Shown one piece after another: positions 26,067-41,300 of a stretch of DNA of 64,000 bases; within the stretch, counting starts at the first letter, position 1, and each line of letters begins with the position of its first letter. The stretch covers positions 186,001 to 250,000 of the forward strand of contig JBAMDO010000067.1 in the NCBI GenBank assembly GCA_037074765.1. The letters run 5' to 3'. A program made the position numbers and the translations under genes. The notes below the pieces were generated by a model. The model was not told where the DNA came from. It did no database searches and saw only the letters and a list, made by a program, of their open reading frames with translations. The stretch is from Mansonella perstans (lineage: Eukaryota > Nematoda > Chromadorea > Rhabditida > Onchocercidae).

Positions 26067-29000
26067 GTAGGAATGAATCAATCATTTATTGTGCTTTCGA
26101 TGATTAATTAATTTCGAAATAATTGTATAATAATTATAATTAGGATACTTAATATTGTCAAATTTTGTTGATTTTTTTAAAAATTTCCATGTGATGTTTA
26201 TGTCCTGAGGAAAGTTTTATGAGAAAGTATCAAATATTTCATGTCTGAATTTTCAACGGTTGATTTTAGCGTGAATTTAATCTTAATTTAATCATAAGTT
26301 AATCGTAAATTTAATCGTAATTTTTTTAAAAGCAAGTTTTTAATAATAGTAGTAACGCTTGCCAATATTTCCACAAATTAAAAAATAATTTAAAGTAATT
26401 ATCCTGGGTCGCTTATATTATCAGCAATGACGTAAGAGGTTGACGTATTTCAAGTTGACGTATTTCCTTGTGTTGCTGGAAAAATGTTTTATTTAGGCAT
26501 ACTATTGAAACATTTCGTTTTTTATTTTTAAGCAAAACATTAAAAACGAATGGCAATAAAATGACTTTTTTACTTTTGAAAAAGAACAAGAAATTCATGC
26601 ACATTTAAACTTGAATTGAAATGCCACAAAAAGTTTTAATGAATTTTAAATCATTTCAATTTTACTTTTTCTCCTTAATAGTTAAGTAAATGAACAATGT
26701 TCTCGATTAATTGCAACAGATGAATTTCAATCCACCATATGTTGCTTAGTATATGCAATAATTGAATGATAAAATTGAATTTGAGAAAAAAATTTGTTAG
26801 AAAAAGGACAGTGAGTAAGGGAAAAGGGAAAAAAGAAAAGGAAAAAATGGTAGAGAATATGTTGGCTCGTTTAAAAATTGGCTAAGATTAATAGTTGTGA
26901 CAATGAAGGAGGGAGGAAAGATGGACAAATTTAAGCGAAAACACGGGATGCGGGACTGCGGGACAACGGGGTTCGGGAGAAGAAGGAGAAGGAAAAAAGA
27001 ACGGGAGAGGAAAGGGCATTTTCAATTAATATCCGGTTCAATTTTCATCAATTCCGAATAATCACATTTTTCTTTTTTCTGCTTTTCCTCCTCAATTCCT
27101 TCAGTTCCACCACTTTTTCCTCCTTCTGCCAATATCCCAACACTTATCCATTTCCTCTTCTCCGCTTTTCTTGTTTCATTCTTTCTTTTACCTCAAATCT
27201 GTGGCAGCACTATTTGGTGTATTTTATCATTTCTTATTGGCCTTTTAATTTTATCCCACAAACATTCCCCAACGGTTCCCTTTCAAGTCTTTTCTCAGAA
27301 ATTTACTAATAATTTTTGTGCTTTTAAAAATCATTTTCTTTTAAACCATCAAAAGCAATATTTCGCTATAATTCTTAACAGAAATTGGATAGAAATATTT
27401 GCAAGAAGTCTTTGCATTCTCATATCTCTTGCCTTTTGTGAAAATAACGATTTCAAGCTTATCAATGGCAATAACATATTTCTCAAAAATAATTATAATA
27501 AGAAAATAGAATTTACCAAAAAAATGTTTCATTGTTCAGATTTTCATAATTCACAAAATTTCGCAATTTTTTTTTTAAGGAATGAAATTCCTGCATGATA
27601 AATTTGAATTAGATTTGATAGATTATTCTAATTATCACATATAGTAATAGTTCAATCATTGTCCAGTTGTGTCAGCTGATGCTTAAAATAGAATATAGTT
27701 TATGTAACTGATAATGATTTCAAAATAAGTTCTAAATGAAGAGGAATATTTGATTATTTCAGTTGTTACTGCTGTTAGAATATGATTTCTGTGAACAGAG
27801 GAAAATGTTGAATTCAAATTAAAATATTTAAAAATGTTTAAAACTTAAAAGAATATCGTAACACTGATTTCAAAATAGTACAGGAGATATGGTACACGAT
27901 GTGCGGGCTGCAATATGGGTTTAGATCGAAATGATTTGGTAAGACGAGCCCGTGATAAGGTTTTCCATGTACAGTGTTTCCAGTGTACGGTATGCCAAAA
28001 GAAACTAGACACCGGTGAACAGGTAAATTTTCTGCTGTTTTCAAATAAAATCTCTGAGTTTAAATTGAAATGAAAATTTTTAATTCAAATTGAAAAAAAA
28101 CAAGCATGAAAGTTTCATATGAAACAGTTAAATGCTTGTAATGATGCAATAAAATGTTATTATTTAATTTCCGTTATTATATCATTTGTGTTTTTAGTTA
28201 TAAAAAAAAAATTGATATTTTTGGATGATTTATGGCAATTTAATTTATGTCAAAAATTTTATATTTCATCAAAACCTTATTAACAAGACAAATTTCGTAA
28301 TAATTTATAAACAAATAAAAAAGTGAGGAGAGCCAAAATTGACTTTATTTCAATCTTATGCATCAATAACTGAATCGAAGACTCTTTTCTTAAACTTTGT
28401 TAGTTTGCTGCAATTTTCAACAGCTCTGAATGTCAAGAATTAACTTTTTTTTAAAAAGATTATTGTATTTTCTATTGCATATATTTCACAGAATGTTTTC
28501 AAAAATGTTCAGTTTTACTAACATATTTGATGTTTGGTTTTCTGTCTGATATTTGTATGTCAAAGATGTTTGGTTTAACACGGGTGATAGACGTCATCAG
28601 GAGTAGTTGTGGTGATGGTGGTAATATTGATATGTGTATGGAACTCTCTTATTCCCCCGGGAGACATGTTAAGCGGGCTGAAACTTGCCATTATGCGAAA
28701 ACTATCCTTAAAATCTTTATATCCTTTTCCTTTTGAAATTTTAAAAAATATATATATATATATATTTGTGTAAATGATATTTTCATCGCTTTATTTTGAA
28801 ATTTGTTTACATTTAAATCTATATATTTCGTGTATTTATGTATTTTTAATATCTGCCTTAATGACTGCAGATATTAATGAGTAATATAATTACAGCTGTA
28901 TATATTGAATGGGAATCGATTCGTTTGCAAACACGATTATCTTGCTAATCCCGGTAAGTTAACCACTTCCTCTTGAACATTCAATAAAAATACTTTAAAA

Positions 29001-32000
29001 AATGAAATAAAAAAAATGTTTGGTTTGGAAATATTTTTCTCCTATTCAAATATCTTACAAATGTAAATAAATCAAAAAATATTGCTAATTTTTCGAATGA
29101 TTTCAGAATTTAATGACTTGAAAAGATGACGTAAGAGCTGAGAATAATCAAATTAGAGAAGAATAATGTTTAAATCGCCCAACAAATTATTCACCATACT
29201 CTAAAAAATGTACCTGAAGATCGGCCTATAACAAAATAATTAATTGAACAAAACTGAACTAATAATTCAAACATTTTTTTTTAATTTTAATAACTGATTT
29301 TTTTAAAGTCTTTGATTAATTTTGAAGCGGACTGATAACTGTTTTACTTTTGAACTAATTCTTTTGAAGTGGATTTCATTCCCCGTATTCCTTTTTTTGC
29401 CAAGTTTTCAATTTGTAAATATATTTTAATCTTTTTAAGAGCTCCTTTTTAGTTGAAGCTTTTATTATTTCCGGTACTTTTATGCAAATCGAAGCGAAAA
29501 TTAAATCTTCTTCCGGTAGTAAAATTTACACTTCCATTCCACTACTTTGATGCATTCAATTATGTTTCGGTAATTTTGTCTGTCCTCACTTAACTTAATC
29601 AGATTATTAAAAGGAGCTAGAAGTGGATTAGCGTTCCGGTTATTACTATTACTGTACTAAACTTGGTTTCACTCACTTATTCATTCATTCATCCATTCAT
29701 TCATTCATTCATTCATTCATTCATTCACTCTTTCATGTTTCATCGCTTCATTGCATTTCTAATTCGTGGCATCATTTGTCATCAAAAATCCTACTTCGCA
29801 ATCTCTTTTTACCCATATGACGTGTCCTTCTTCTTGTTTGGCTTATTCCAATGATACCCACTTACTTACTCATCCACTTCACTTCTCATTTCATTGAAAT
29901 TTTCAACATCCGTCCTTTCATCTGTCCGTCAAACAGAAAAACGACAACATATTCGGTGGTAAGTATACATGAATAAATTTTATATCACTGACACCTTTTT
30001 GAATTTTCCAATTGATTATTGCTACAACTTCTCTCTGCAATTACACTCAAAACTCTCGAAGCAATCGAATTTTATACAAAAAATCGCTGAAGAAAAAATA
30101 ATATCAATGCATGCTAGTCGCATAGTGCAGTATTTTGATAAATCATTAAGAATTTACTTTTTCACTTAGTATCAATTCGCAAACAATAATTGCATATAAT
30201 TAAGAATCGATGTGATAGTTTTATGCCGTAAAATGTTTTTCAACTTTCCTTCGCCTAACTTTTGTCATTTAATCTGCAAACTACTGTTTGAAAAGTTCAT
30301 TTTAAAAGTTTGATTATTAAGCTATTCACTGTGCATTTTTTCCCAAACATATATGCCGAAATGTTCACTAAACTCTGCATTCATTTCAATCTAAGATTTT
30401 TTCAAAATTACTTTACTTCTTTTCCTAATCTTACTTTGAATAGATTGCTTTACATATTGACAAATGACATTATTATATTATGTGATATTGAAGGAAAAAA
30501 ACGGAGACGGAAAAATAATAACAAAATAAAACAATAATGGCAATTCATAAATGCTAATGAAATGATCCTTTTTTTTCCTTAAATTTCAATTACCGTTTAA
30601 ATTACCTCGGCCAGCCACAACGAGAGCAATAAACCTGACCAGTGAACCACCTGCTGAATGGAATCACCCCCACCCCAAAACACATCAAATTTTATTGGCT
30701 ATTGATGTAGTGGAATTAGAAGTGCAATTAATATTTTGTTGCTATTGTTGTTTTTAACTTTTGCGGAAAACTCAAAAATATTTTTCATTTCCCCGAAAAT
30801 TTTGTATTAAGAAGATGAAAAAAAACAATTTGTTTTTCAAAAAAAAAGACAAATAAATTTCCTTTTAAAGAAACGGTGTAGTAAAAGTAAATATTATTAT
30901 TATTACTGCTACACGAAGTTTCAACTGAATAATTTTTTCATACTCTTTCTTAAAATTTCGTTTTGTTCGTTTTCAATTGCTCATTAATCCATTAATATTT
31001 GCACTTATGGATCTTTCCCTTTTCGTTATTGGGAATATTTTTTAATTAAATGAAAAATATTTATTTTATTTATTCTGCGCATTTTGTTCATTTACAAAAA
31101 ATAAAAAATTAAAGTTTCGAAAATACAATTCGTTATTGCCTATCATTAATATTATTCAGGCTCGAGTAGAAAAAATATTGTAAAATTATGCAGCCAAAGG
31201 AAACGATTGGAAAGTGCATAATATACTATAAAATTAAAAATCCATAATATACTATAAAATTAAAAATTGATCATCACTCATTTTGAGCTTTTTCGTTCAT
31301 TTTCATTTTTTTTTTTTTTTTTTTTTATCAATATATGCAAATGAAATAAGCTTAAAAGTGCTCTATTATGGAAAAGCCGCTTTTATTCCTTTTTTTTTTC
31401 GGATTTTTATATTTGCATAATAGCAATGTATTACTGCATTGTAAACGTTTAGCCGGATATATTATCGTTAACATCATCAGATGGTTCTTTGTTTCGTGAT
31501 ATTTATTTTCTTTCCAAGCCAGAATAAATTTTCACAATGCGAAATGATAATTTATTTATATTCGATCTCTCCTCTTCTTCTTCTTCCTCGAGACTTATCC
31601 ATTTCAAATTTTGACTATTAAATGGTATAAGCTTAATTATACAACGGAAGTATTAGCAACGAATATGAAATTTATACTTTCCTGAAAAGTTTTTTTCCAA
31701 TCTACAACTTGTAAATGTTTTTTTCATACTTCTATTATCATCCCTCTTTGCCACCCAAAAAAAATTATGTCTTAAAAAAAAATGTAACCAATACCGTAAT
31801 CACTGTAAACTGATAAAGTTTTTCGAACTAAAAAAAATTAGAAGTTATACCATATTTTAAAAGTAAGTTGATTCTTCAAAATTTTGATTTTTTAAAGATA
31901 TTGCAGCATATTTATTAAGCATATTAGTGATCATTTTAGGTTCAATTTTGAATAAATTTATTTACATTTAAAATTGTTTAATAAAAAAGAAAAAAGGAGC

Positions 32001-35000
32001 TAATTAGAAAAGTTCTGACAGGTTGATTCCAAATGGTTCAAACAGTCCAATAATGATTTTCATTGAATTTCTGAAATTTTGTCAGCTCAAAACTGACTAG
32101 TGTCTTTTTCCATTCTCTTTCACAATTCAGTAATTCTTCATTACTTTGTTGATTTTTTAATTTAGTTTAAATAGATATATTCAAAAAACTTCAGTTTTAT
32201 TTAAAATTACGCAAACTTCTTTTTTCCCTCTTTTTCACAATTATTTTTGGTAATTACTAAATAAAATTTTCCATTATCGGATTTTTCTTCACTGAATTTG
32301 CTTTTTAGTTTTGGATATGAAAAATTGCTTTTACTTTTCTTTTTCGAAAAGAAAAAAATTGGAAATGGAGATTTATCATTTGATAAAATATCAGGATAAA
32401 GGAATGAATGCTTTTGCTCTTTCTTTTTCCCCCTCTCTTTTGCTTGTGTTCTTTACTTTCCTGTTGTTTTTTCCTCGCGAATGTTTAAATTTTTAAAAGC
32501 ACTCAAATTCTGATCACACTGTCACCAATTCATTCATTTGACATATGCTTTCATATTTCTTTTTTTTAAAGTGTGAAAATTGTTGCAAAACAAGCTAAGC
32601 AGAATTTTTTTAAAAAAAGTTCCGCAATTTTTCAATAAAATTTGTTTTAATTTTCTTTAATAATCGAAAAATGATAAAGCAACGACTGAAAAAATAGCTA
32701 TGAACGAAGAAATTGATATTTGAGATGCAACGATTAAATAACAAATAAATTAATGGGATGAATAACTGAACCAATCGATAGATTGACTGATTGACTAATT
32801 AATTAATTAGCTGATAGATGGGTTAGTTTTCTATTTGTTAAATAAAACAATTTTTGGTAAAGTAATTTTTTTCTTCTTAATGCATACAAAATAATTCATA
32901 GAAGGTTGATGAGAAGGATGATTGGAACCAGTGAGAAATGAATTTCTTCTTTCCATCGTTTTTTTTCCCAACAAATCACAGCGGGAGATTACTGTAGGAA
33001 TCGAAAAGGAAGATGATCGCCGTTGTCGACTATTTCCTTCATTTTCCTGGATAAATTCTTGTAAATGTATATAAATATATATGTCTGTACTTGACGTATC
33101 CGTTTGTCCGTCTGTATGTGTGTGTGTTATTGTGTCTGTGTATGTATGTATGTGTCATGTATCAATTCATCATTAAATTGAGGTTGGATGATGGAAAGAA
33201 AAATGTCACTGTTGGTGAATAATACGATGACACATTTATAACAAAACGTGTCATTCCATAATGCTTATTCCGGTTTTTTCCAACTTTCTTTCCGCCAATT
33301 ATTATCAAAAAACGATAAAATGAAGATAGCATGAATTTACTTATCACTTGATACGGTGAAGAAAGAATGAACAAGTATCCAAAAGATTGTTCAAGACTTT
33401 TGATTTTGATATCTGGAAAATTCAAATGAGGAAAATTTTATATTGGCTAAAAACGAACACTAACAGAAAAGAACATACTAATGGCAAAATTTGCACGTTT
33501 GCTGAAATTCTAGAATTATAAATAACTGAATTCTAATAAAGGATCAATAGTTTCAAAGAGAGAACGATTATTACTTTGAAAGAGAATCACCCTATTTGAT
33601 TTTAATTCAGAAATTTTGCCAACAAGCTCAATTATTTTAATTTTATAGAAGTTCAATGTAAATTTTCAATCATCTCTTCTTGACACATTTAGCATTCTAT
33701 CTCATTAACCTTTCGATTAATAATATTCCTAGCATACAAGAAATTGTTTGGTTTTTTTCGCTTTCTTGCTTTCAACTCAGCCAATTAAAATAAGTAAAAT
33801 TAAAATTATCGTTCTTTATTATAGTCTGTATTCATTGTCCCACTACTAGGATCAATACGGTTCAGGCCAATAATGCTAAGGACAACGCATTGTTGGACAT
33901 ACTATTCTTTCATCTTCTTTGGTCATTATTGGCTCCTTTATCTTCGCTTTTCTCGTAATTACTTTGTATTTATCCATTTCTTTTAAGATTTTATAACAGT
34001 CAGTTACAATCACATAATGTGCATCGTACTGCTTTATTGAAATTTTAGGTAAATTTTGTGGTTTTATTCGTTTGCATGTATATATATGCGTATGTGTAAT
34101 GTGTATTTGTTCATAACCATCTGCATACCCTTTGACCTTAAGCGCTTCCTGATTAGCTTGATTCAATTACCGTCTCGTTCCTTTTGAAAAGGGCTCCCCA
34201 GCAGTTTGCTTATTTATGACAACAACATCAACCAGCTGCTTTGCTCAATGTTCCGTGTTTAATCGAATCATTAATATGATCAAAGAGAAAAATTATAAAA
34301 TTTTTAATTTAACTCACAATTTCAACTTTTAAGATTCATGGTTTGAAAGCTGCATATCTTAAAGTCTATTTTCTCACACATTTTTTAACGAAGTGATGGA
34401 AAAAATTGACAATACTATCTATTAATAGTTCAATTAATTATTTCGTATTTGAAGTATTGCAATAATGTTTTATTAGTATTATTTATCATTATTGTTATTA
34501 TTATTATAAATTGTAGCTGTTAAATATATTTTAGTAATTTGATTCTCTCTCTTTTCTTTTCATACTTTTTTCCTGTCATACTATAAATGATTTATTCACA
34601 TTAATGTCCTCATAGTGCAATGCATGAAAGAGTGAAAAAGTACATCAAAGAACGAATCGCATTTATCAAAAGGTTGAAGCAAAGAAGCATTTAAGGTCCT
34701 TTTTTCCATCAATGAATGAATGTTTTCAATTGAATTGGATTTCTATTTGAATAGAAAACAAAACGCATTGATATCAATCGATTGATTAATTGATTTGTAC
34801 CGCTATGCCATCAATTTCTCTTTTATCCATTCCGTCCTGTCCTTTTTCTTTTTTTCAAGGGCAAAATTTTCAATTGCTACCATTTTTATTGCTTCTTCCA
34901 TTCAAAATATTTTTATTATTGGTAAAAACAAGAATGAAAAAAATTAAGAAATTTCATTAAAAATTTTGCTTAATTAAAATTTTCTTTTACTATTGATTTT

Positions 35001-38000
35001 GAATATTGTTTAAAAATAGTTAGAAGATGAAAGAGGCATAGAGACTATCTGAATATCTGATATTGATAAAAAATGAGTCGAAAAAGATAAAAGTCAAAGA
35101 GATCTGAATATTCAAATGCCCGAATATTGCTTAAAATAATTTTAAAAAGAAGACAAACAGTGATTGATTTACATAATTCAATACCATTCAAAATTATGCA
35201 TAAAAAGAGTAGATAGAGAGAATCTGAATATCTTAATACCTAAATAACTATAAAAATAATTCGAGAAGAGAAGAATAAGAAGAATTTGAATATCTCAGTA
35301 TCCGAATATCATTAAAAATGATTTAAGAAAGCGAGAAATGATAAAGGAACTAATTTAAATGCTTCGTAAAAGCAGCAAGTAAGGATTATCTGTACATCCA
35401 AATATTAATTGTAGTGAAAGACTTGAATACCTGTCTACATGAGTGTCTAAAAACTACTAAAAATGGTTTGGCAAACAAAAGTGTCACAAGTGTAACAATC
35501 TATAAAACAAAAACTACAACTAATCAATTTAGCAAGGTTGATAATGTCCCAATCACATTTTAATCACCCATTATATATGCCTAATAAAGTTTTAATTTCC
35601 AAATAATCCAATCCTGCGGATAAGTGGTAGAGTTTGATACTTCTAAAACATTAGTTAAATTTCATGTTTTATTTTAATTAATTAATTGAAGACACTAAGA
35701 TGAGAGTGCTGAACTGTGAAGAGTTGGTATTCTGATCAGTCTCTCTTTAATATATGATCAGTCTAAACTGAAATTCTAATAGTGCATGATATTAAATAAA
35801 TTTCATTTTTAATACTATCTGGTAATACAAATAAGAGTATCATTATTTATAGATTTATTCTGTGGCGGTGGTAGTTCAGAATGTGGCTCTGAAGATATCG
35901 ATGATGATTGTGATGAAGCAAGTGATGACATTGGTATATAAAAAATATTTTCTTTTTAAGTAAATATATTTTTGTTTTTTGATTTTTTAATTGATTTAAA
36001 TTTCTGTTTAGTTCAAATATATTTGTGGAGATTGATTTATCCGTAATTAACTGGCTGTTCCAATTAATTAACATCATAAAAGTGAATTTCAACTAATTAG
36101 CATAAAAATCAGATAACCACAACTAATGTCCTTTTTTCCCAGCGGAATTACTCAGTTTTAGAAGAATCAAATTCAACAGAGCCACCAGAAATGGGTAGTA
36201 GTGAATCGTTGCTAGCTAATAAGATGGATGATATGTCAGCATCAGCAAAAAGGAGAGGACCGAGAACTACTATCAAAGCTAAGCAGGTATCATTAATCGT
36301 TAAAACCATTTCGAGGAAAAATACTCCACATTATTTGCTAAGGTTTTGAAGGGCGTTTATTAATTAATTTTGCTAACAATTCGTAAGAAATTTTTGGATT
36401 GGGAATTTTTAAATGAGGTTTCGAAAAAACTCGAACAATTTGGAAAATTAGGCAAATTCCACAATATTTTGAAAATTTGTTGTCTTAATTTGACTATTTG
36501 AAATCAAAGTACTTAGCGTCTATATATTCATTTACTTATTTTCATTTTTCATTTTAATTTAAGTTGGATACTTTAAAAGCTGCCTTTGCTTCGACACCAA
36601 AACCAACAAGGCATATAAGGGAGCAATTAGCACAAGAGACCGGTCTTAACATGCGAGTAATACAGGTATTTATTTTGCTCTTCATCTTTTAGAGTTTGCA
36701 AACACTAAATTGATTACTGTATTTAAAACTGAATGCTGTAAAATTACCGTATTTGAAATATTCACTTCTATTGTAACTTTTTTAAAAATTGCAAAGCATT
36801 TAGTTGACTACCGTACCAAGGATTAAATAATGCATTTATCACATGTCACATTATTTCACTTGCAATATTATTTTTCAGCTTCTGCTTTTTATTTTTAAAA
36901 TTTGTAAAACATTATATTCGGCATTGTGTTTGTTGCTGAATACTGTATCGAACCTCAAATTGTTGTGTTTGAAATATTTCAAAATATTCATGTTTTGGTT
37001 CAGAACAAACATTTGTGTTGTCTTAAAATACAGATTATTTTTTTTCTTATGATATTACTTCATCGGATCTTATTGTTTTTATCCAAGAATCGGTCAGTTT
37101 ATTGAAAATAAATTGATTCAGAATCTACTCGAAGCAACTTCTCGTTCGAAATTCATTGGTTATTATTCATGCAAAATTTCCGAATTCACGTAATTCAAAC
37201 TGTAACTTTCTTTACTAAATGATGTCACCGTAACTTTTTCCTCTTTAGTTGAATCAAATTTAATTCTCCAATACCAAAGAAAAAATTTATAAATCGTTTA
37301 AAATAAAAAGAAACTGACCAGCAAAAAAGTTAGAGAGAAAACAAGATACCAAATAACTTGAATGTTTAATAGAAGTTATCAATGGATGAAGCGACTCTAA
37401 AATTTCATGAAATACTTGAAATGAAATTCTACCAGTTAGTTTATTGGTAAAATTTATTTTGTTGTGTAAAATCGTTTTTATCTTGCCATTTGAAATTTTT
37501 CCTTTCTCTCATTTCCTTTTTTTCCTTTCTTAATTTTTATGAGAAATAAATCGAAGTTATGATAAAATGGTTTTGCTCTGTTTGTCTTTTTTTGATACAA
37601 TGAAATGACAATAGTAATTGTCATTTCATTATCAATCCATTATCAATGTTATTATCATTATCAATTCAGATTGCTTAATAAAATAGGATAAGTTAAAGAG
37701 GAAAAGAATAGAGAAACGAAGAGAGAGAGGAAAAAGTAAATAAAATATAGGAAAAAAGGTTCCACAATGTGATGATAGCTTTTTTTCAATTTGGCTATTA
37801 CACATTAATGGACAGAGTTTAGTTTATAAAATTACACGGTTCGTTTCTAAAATTGATGAGTTTATGTCCTATATCTAACCCTAGCTAACTCCGCCAAGTA
37901 ATATCTGTCCAACACACATACACACTCACATACATGAAAAGAGCTAAGCCTTAAGGACATAACGAGTATCCCATGCCATCCTCAATTCTTCGATATGATC

Positions 38001-38341
38001 AAATTTAATTTTCCTTCATTCTATTTACCTCTTCCTTTTATCATCTCCTCTCTTTCTTTCTTTGACATTTCTACCTTACTATCCTCAGCACTCTCGTCCT
38101 GTTTCTTCTCTCTACTTCCCTATACATAAATGAGTTCCTAGGCCTATATTATTATACTTCAATCCCAATTCTCATTATTTAGCTAAAGGAGTGAAAGATG
38201 GAGTATCATTGAATCCAGTTCCTTTTCCTTTTCTCCTGGCTTTCTTGCATTGACACCTGCCTCTCCTGGGACATACCACCCGTCAACGGCACTACCGTAA
38301 TCATGATAAACTCACGCACATACACACACAACATACACACA

Positions 38342-38373
<32 letters not shown>

Positions 38374-41300
38374 TATGCACAGAACATACACATACATCGC
38401 CTTTTATACAAAATATGAATTCAGGACAATCAATTTGAGGGAAGGATGAAATAATGCAAGATGATAATTTGTTAGTGAAATGAAAAGAATTGTATTACTG
38501 ATTTAGATGACGGATGAGTAATTCATGAGAGTTCAAGATATCGGGACTTATTAGAGATAAGTTTGATGTAGTGTGAGAATGAGCATCAATTACTGTAGTA
38601 CTTTGCAGAGCTATGAGCCTAACATATTGGTACAACTGTAGAATAATGTATTCGAAGATGTGAAACTATGTTGATTGAAATATAATGAATTCACTAGAGA
38701 TAATCGACAGGTCGATTTTCAAAAATAGCTCAGTTCGAACTATTCTATTTAATATATCTTATATGTCAATTCAAGGATTATGAATTATGAATTCAAGTTA
38801 CTGTTAGCTTCCTCTTAACAATTTAAAAAATAGTAACTTATTAGTTATTCTGCTCAAGAAAAGAAATTAGATTAATAAAAAATGTTGTAATGATTTGTGG
38901 CAAAAAGTAAATCAGAAGACATATTGGATAATTTTTTCATAAATATCAGTTGTAAATTTGAATTTTCCTCTCAGGTGTGGTTTCAAAATCGGCGCAGTAA
39001 AGAGAGGAGGATGAAACAGTTACGATTTGGTGGATATAGGCCAATACGACGTAGTAAAGGATCGTCAAGGGATGAATTATGTGTTCCGCAGGGTGATGTA
39101 TATTCTCATGGTATATTGTCAAGTTGTATAAAACAATAATATAGATTTGAAGTTTGCTAAAATTTAGCAGTTTACTAAAGATTCATTTCAATTCAGCTAC
39201 GACAATTTGAAATGAGTTCAACTCAATTTAAGTTTAAATTTCAGTCTCGATCACGCTTTATTTTATAAAAAAAAAAAATGCTTTCTATGATGACATTGAT
39301 TGCAACGGATTAAGCTTCTCGACTGTTCACATTGTTCACATGGCTTATCCGCTTCTGCAATGATAACTTGATTTTTACAGACGGACGGACAAATAGATGA
39401 ACAGAGAAACACAAAGATCTGCGACCATATGATATGTCGAGAGTAAAATTATATATAAGCAGGTGAAACATAGGTGAGAAATAGGATTAATGTTGAGTGA
39501 AGAATATTGTCCCTTAAGCTTAGATTGAGGATAAAAGTCAATTCTCGTAAATATGAGGCCCTTGTATAGATTTTATAGCGTAATAAAATACCGTTTAAGT
39601 GAGGTATGAAAGAGTAAAAGAGAAGGGAGAGGTTCAGAAGAATAGAAAGCACAACTAATTGCACATTGCGCCATGAATGGGAAAATAGGCAGGTGAAGTT
39701 AGGATTAGCAATCGTTGGATAATGACCAATGATCTATGATTAAGGGCGATTGCAGGCAAAAAGAACTGAAAGACCGTATAACTAAACAGAATGATTTGAA
39801 TTTTGTAAATTATGTGGAAATTAAATTAAAAATTTCTTGCAGTTTAATTTCAATCCTAATCTTAACGAAATGTTAATATTTCTGCCATAATAATTTTAAG
39901 CAACTTGGCTCTCGAACTTGCTAGAGAGTGAAAACATTAATCATAAGCTTAAAAATCTTCTATTTTTTTCTTTTTCAGATAGTAACAACGATGTATTTTA
40001 TGGTCAATTGCCACTAACATTTTTCTGTGATGGTTACGGAACAGCTGGTCCGAACGGAACACCGGCAACAGCGTTACCGCATCCATCCTTTATTATGCCA
40101 TCAGAAGCACAACCAATACATGTTGGTCAATCTAATTCCGGTGAGTAATTTTGATTTGTTACTTAGTCATTTTATTTTACGTGGTTTCAAATAGTAGCCA
40201 TTTAATTCATTACTGAAACTAACATTAAAATTGCTATAAAGTTTATACTTATGTAATTTTGAATGAACTTCTAATTAAAAGCAGTTGTGGTGAAATTATT
40301 GCGTTTCATTTTTTAATGTTTCATTTTAGATAATAATGCATTCCTTGACGAAAGTTTACGACCTTCACACAGTTCACCAAATATGCCACTTGCTGCGCAG
40401 GTTTCTCATTTGTTTTGTTTACTGTTGGATATTTATGATAATTTCTCTAAAAACATTTTGGAACAATTTCGTTGATATATTTAGGGCGATTTTGACTGAA
40501 ATATTATAATGAATGTTATTCTTATGGAAATATTTCAGAGTTAAAGATTTTCCGAATCATTTTTTATCGAAAAACTTTTTTCTTTCCCTACAATTAATCT
40601 TTTAGTATTTTTGAGCGCTCCAAACTCATACTTAGTAATAAATTACGTTTCACGAAACTAGTTGTAATTTCAACCACTTTTCATCCGGATAACTAATAAC
40701 AATCATAATAAGAGGCGAAGTTGTGAAGTAAATTCGATATATAGATAAATTAGCTGAGTATAGTTAGTGCAATTAAGACTTGCAACGATAAATAACAATT
40801 AACCGAGAAAATAACAATCAGTTAATCCACAAAGCGCGAAAAATAAGAAGAATGAAAGCAGAAAAAATCTGGCAGAGATTTCCAAATTTTGTTTGTTTTC
40901 CAAATATCAAAAAACATAAAAATAAAAAGTGATTGAACAAAAAATCTTTCGATGAGAAACCGGAAATAGATTAAATGTGGTTCGGTTTATGTCCTTAAGT
41001 CACTGATTTCAAATTTTTAAGAATTAAACTTTTCCTAAGATAACGGGGAAAAAGTAATAAATGATAAATAACTGTTGTTAGCATGAGGAAGGAAAGAAAA
41101 GAAAAAAGCAAGATCAATTGGTTAAAAAATTGAGGATCGATGAATGAATGGATGGAAAAATGAATGAATGAATGAATGAATGAATGAATGAATGGAATGA
41201 ATGAATGAATGAATGAATGAATGGAATGAATGAATGAATGAATGGAATGAATGAATGGAATGAATGAATGAATGAATGGAATGAATGAATGAATGAATGA

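Larger units (their letters stand above)
28954..35852 (+). other. Large lin-11 intron (about 6.9 kb)
   Basis: This intron separates the LIM2 exon from the acidic linker exon. It contains a TTCA tetranucleotide array (about 29,679-29,733), a candidate 22-base microexon (29,937-29,958), a T-run (about 31,306-31,327) and a degenerate repeat near its 3' end (35,041-35,460). Large introns of developmental transcription factors often hold enhancers, but none is identifiable from this sequence alone. Confidence 0.75.
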
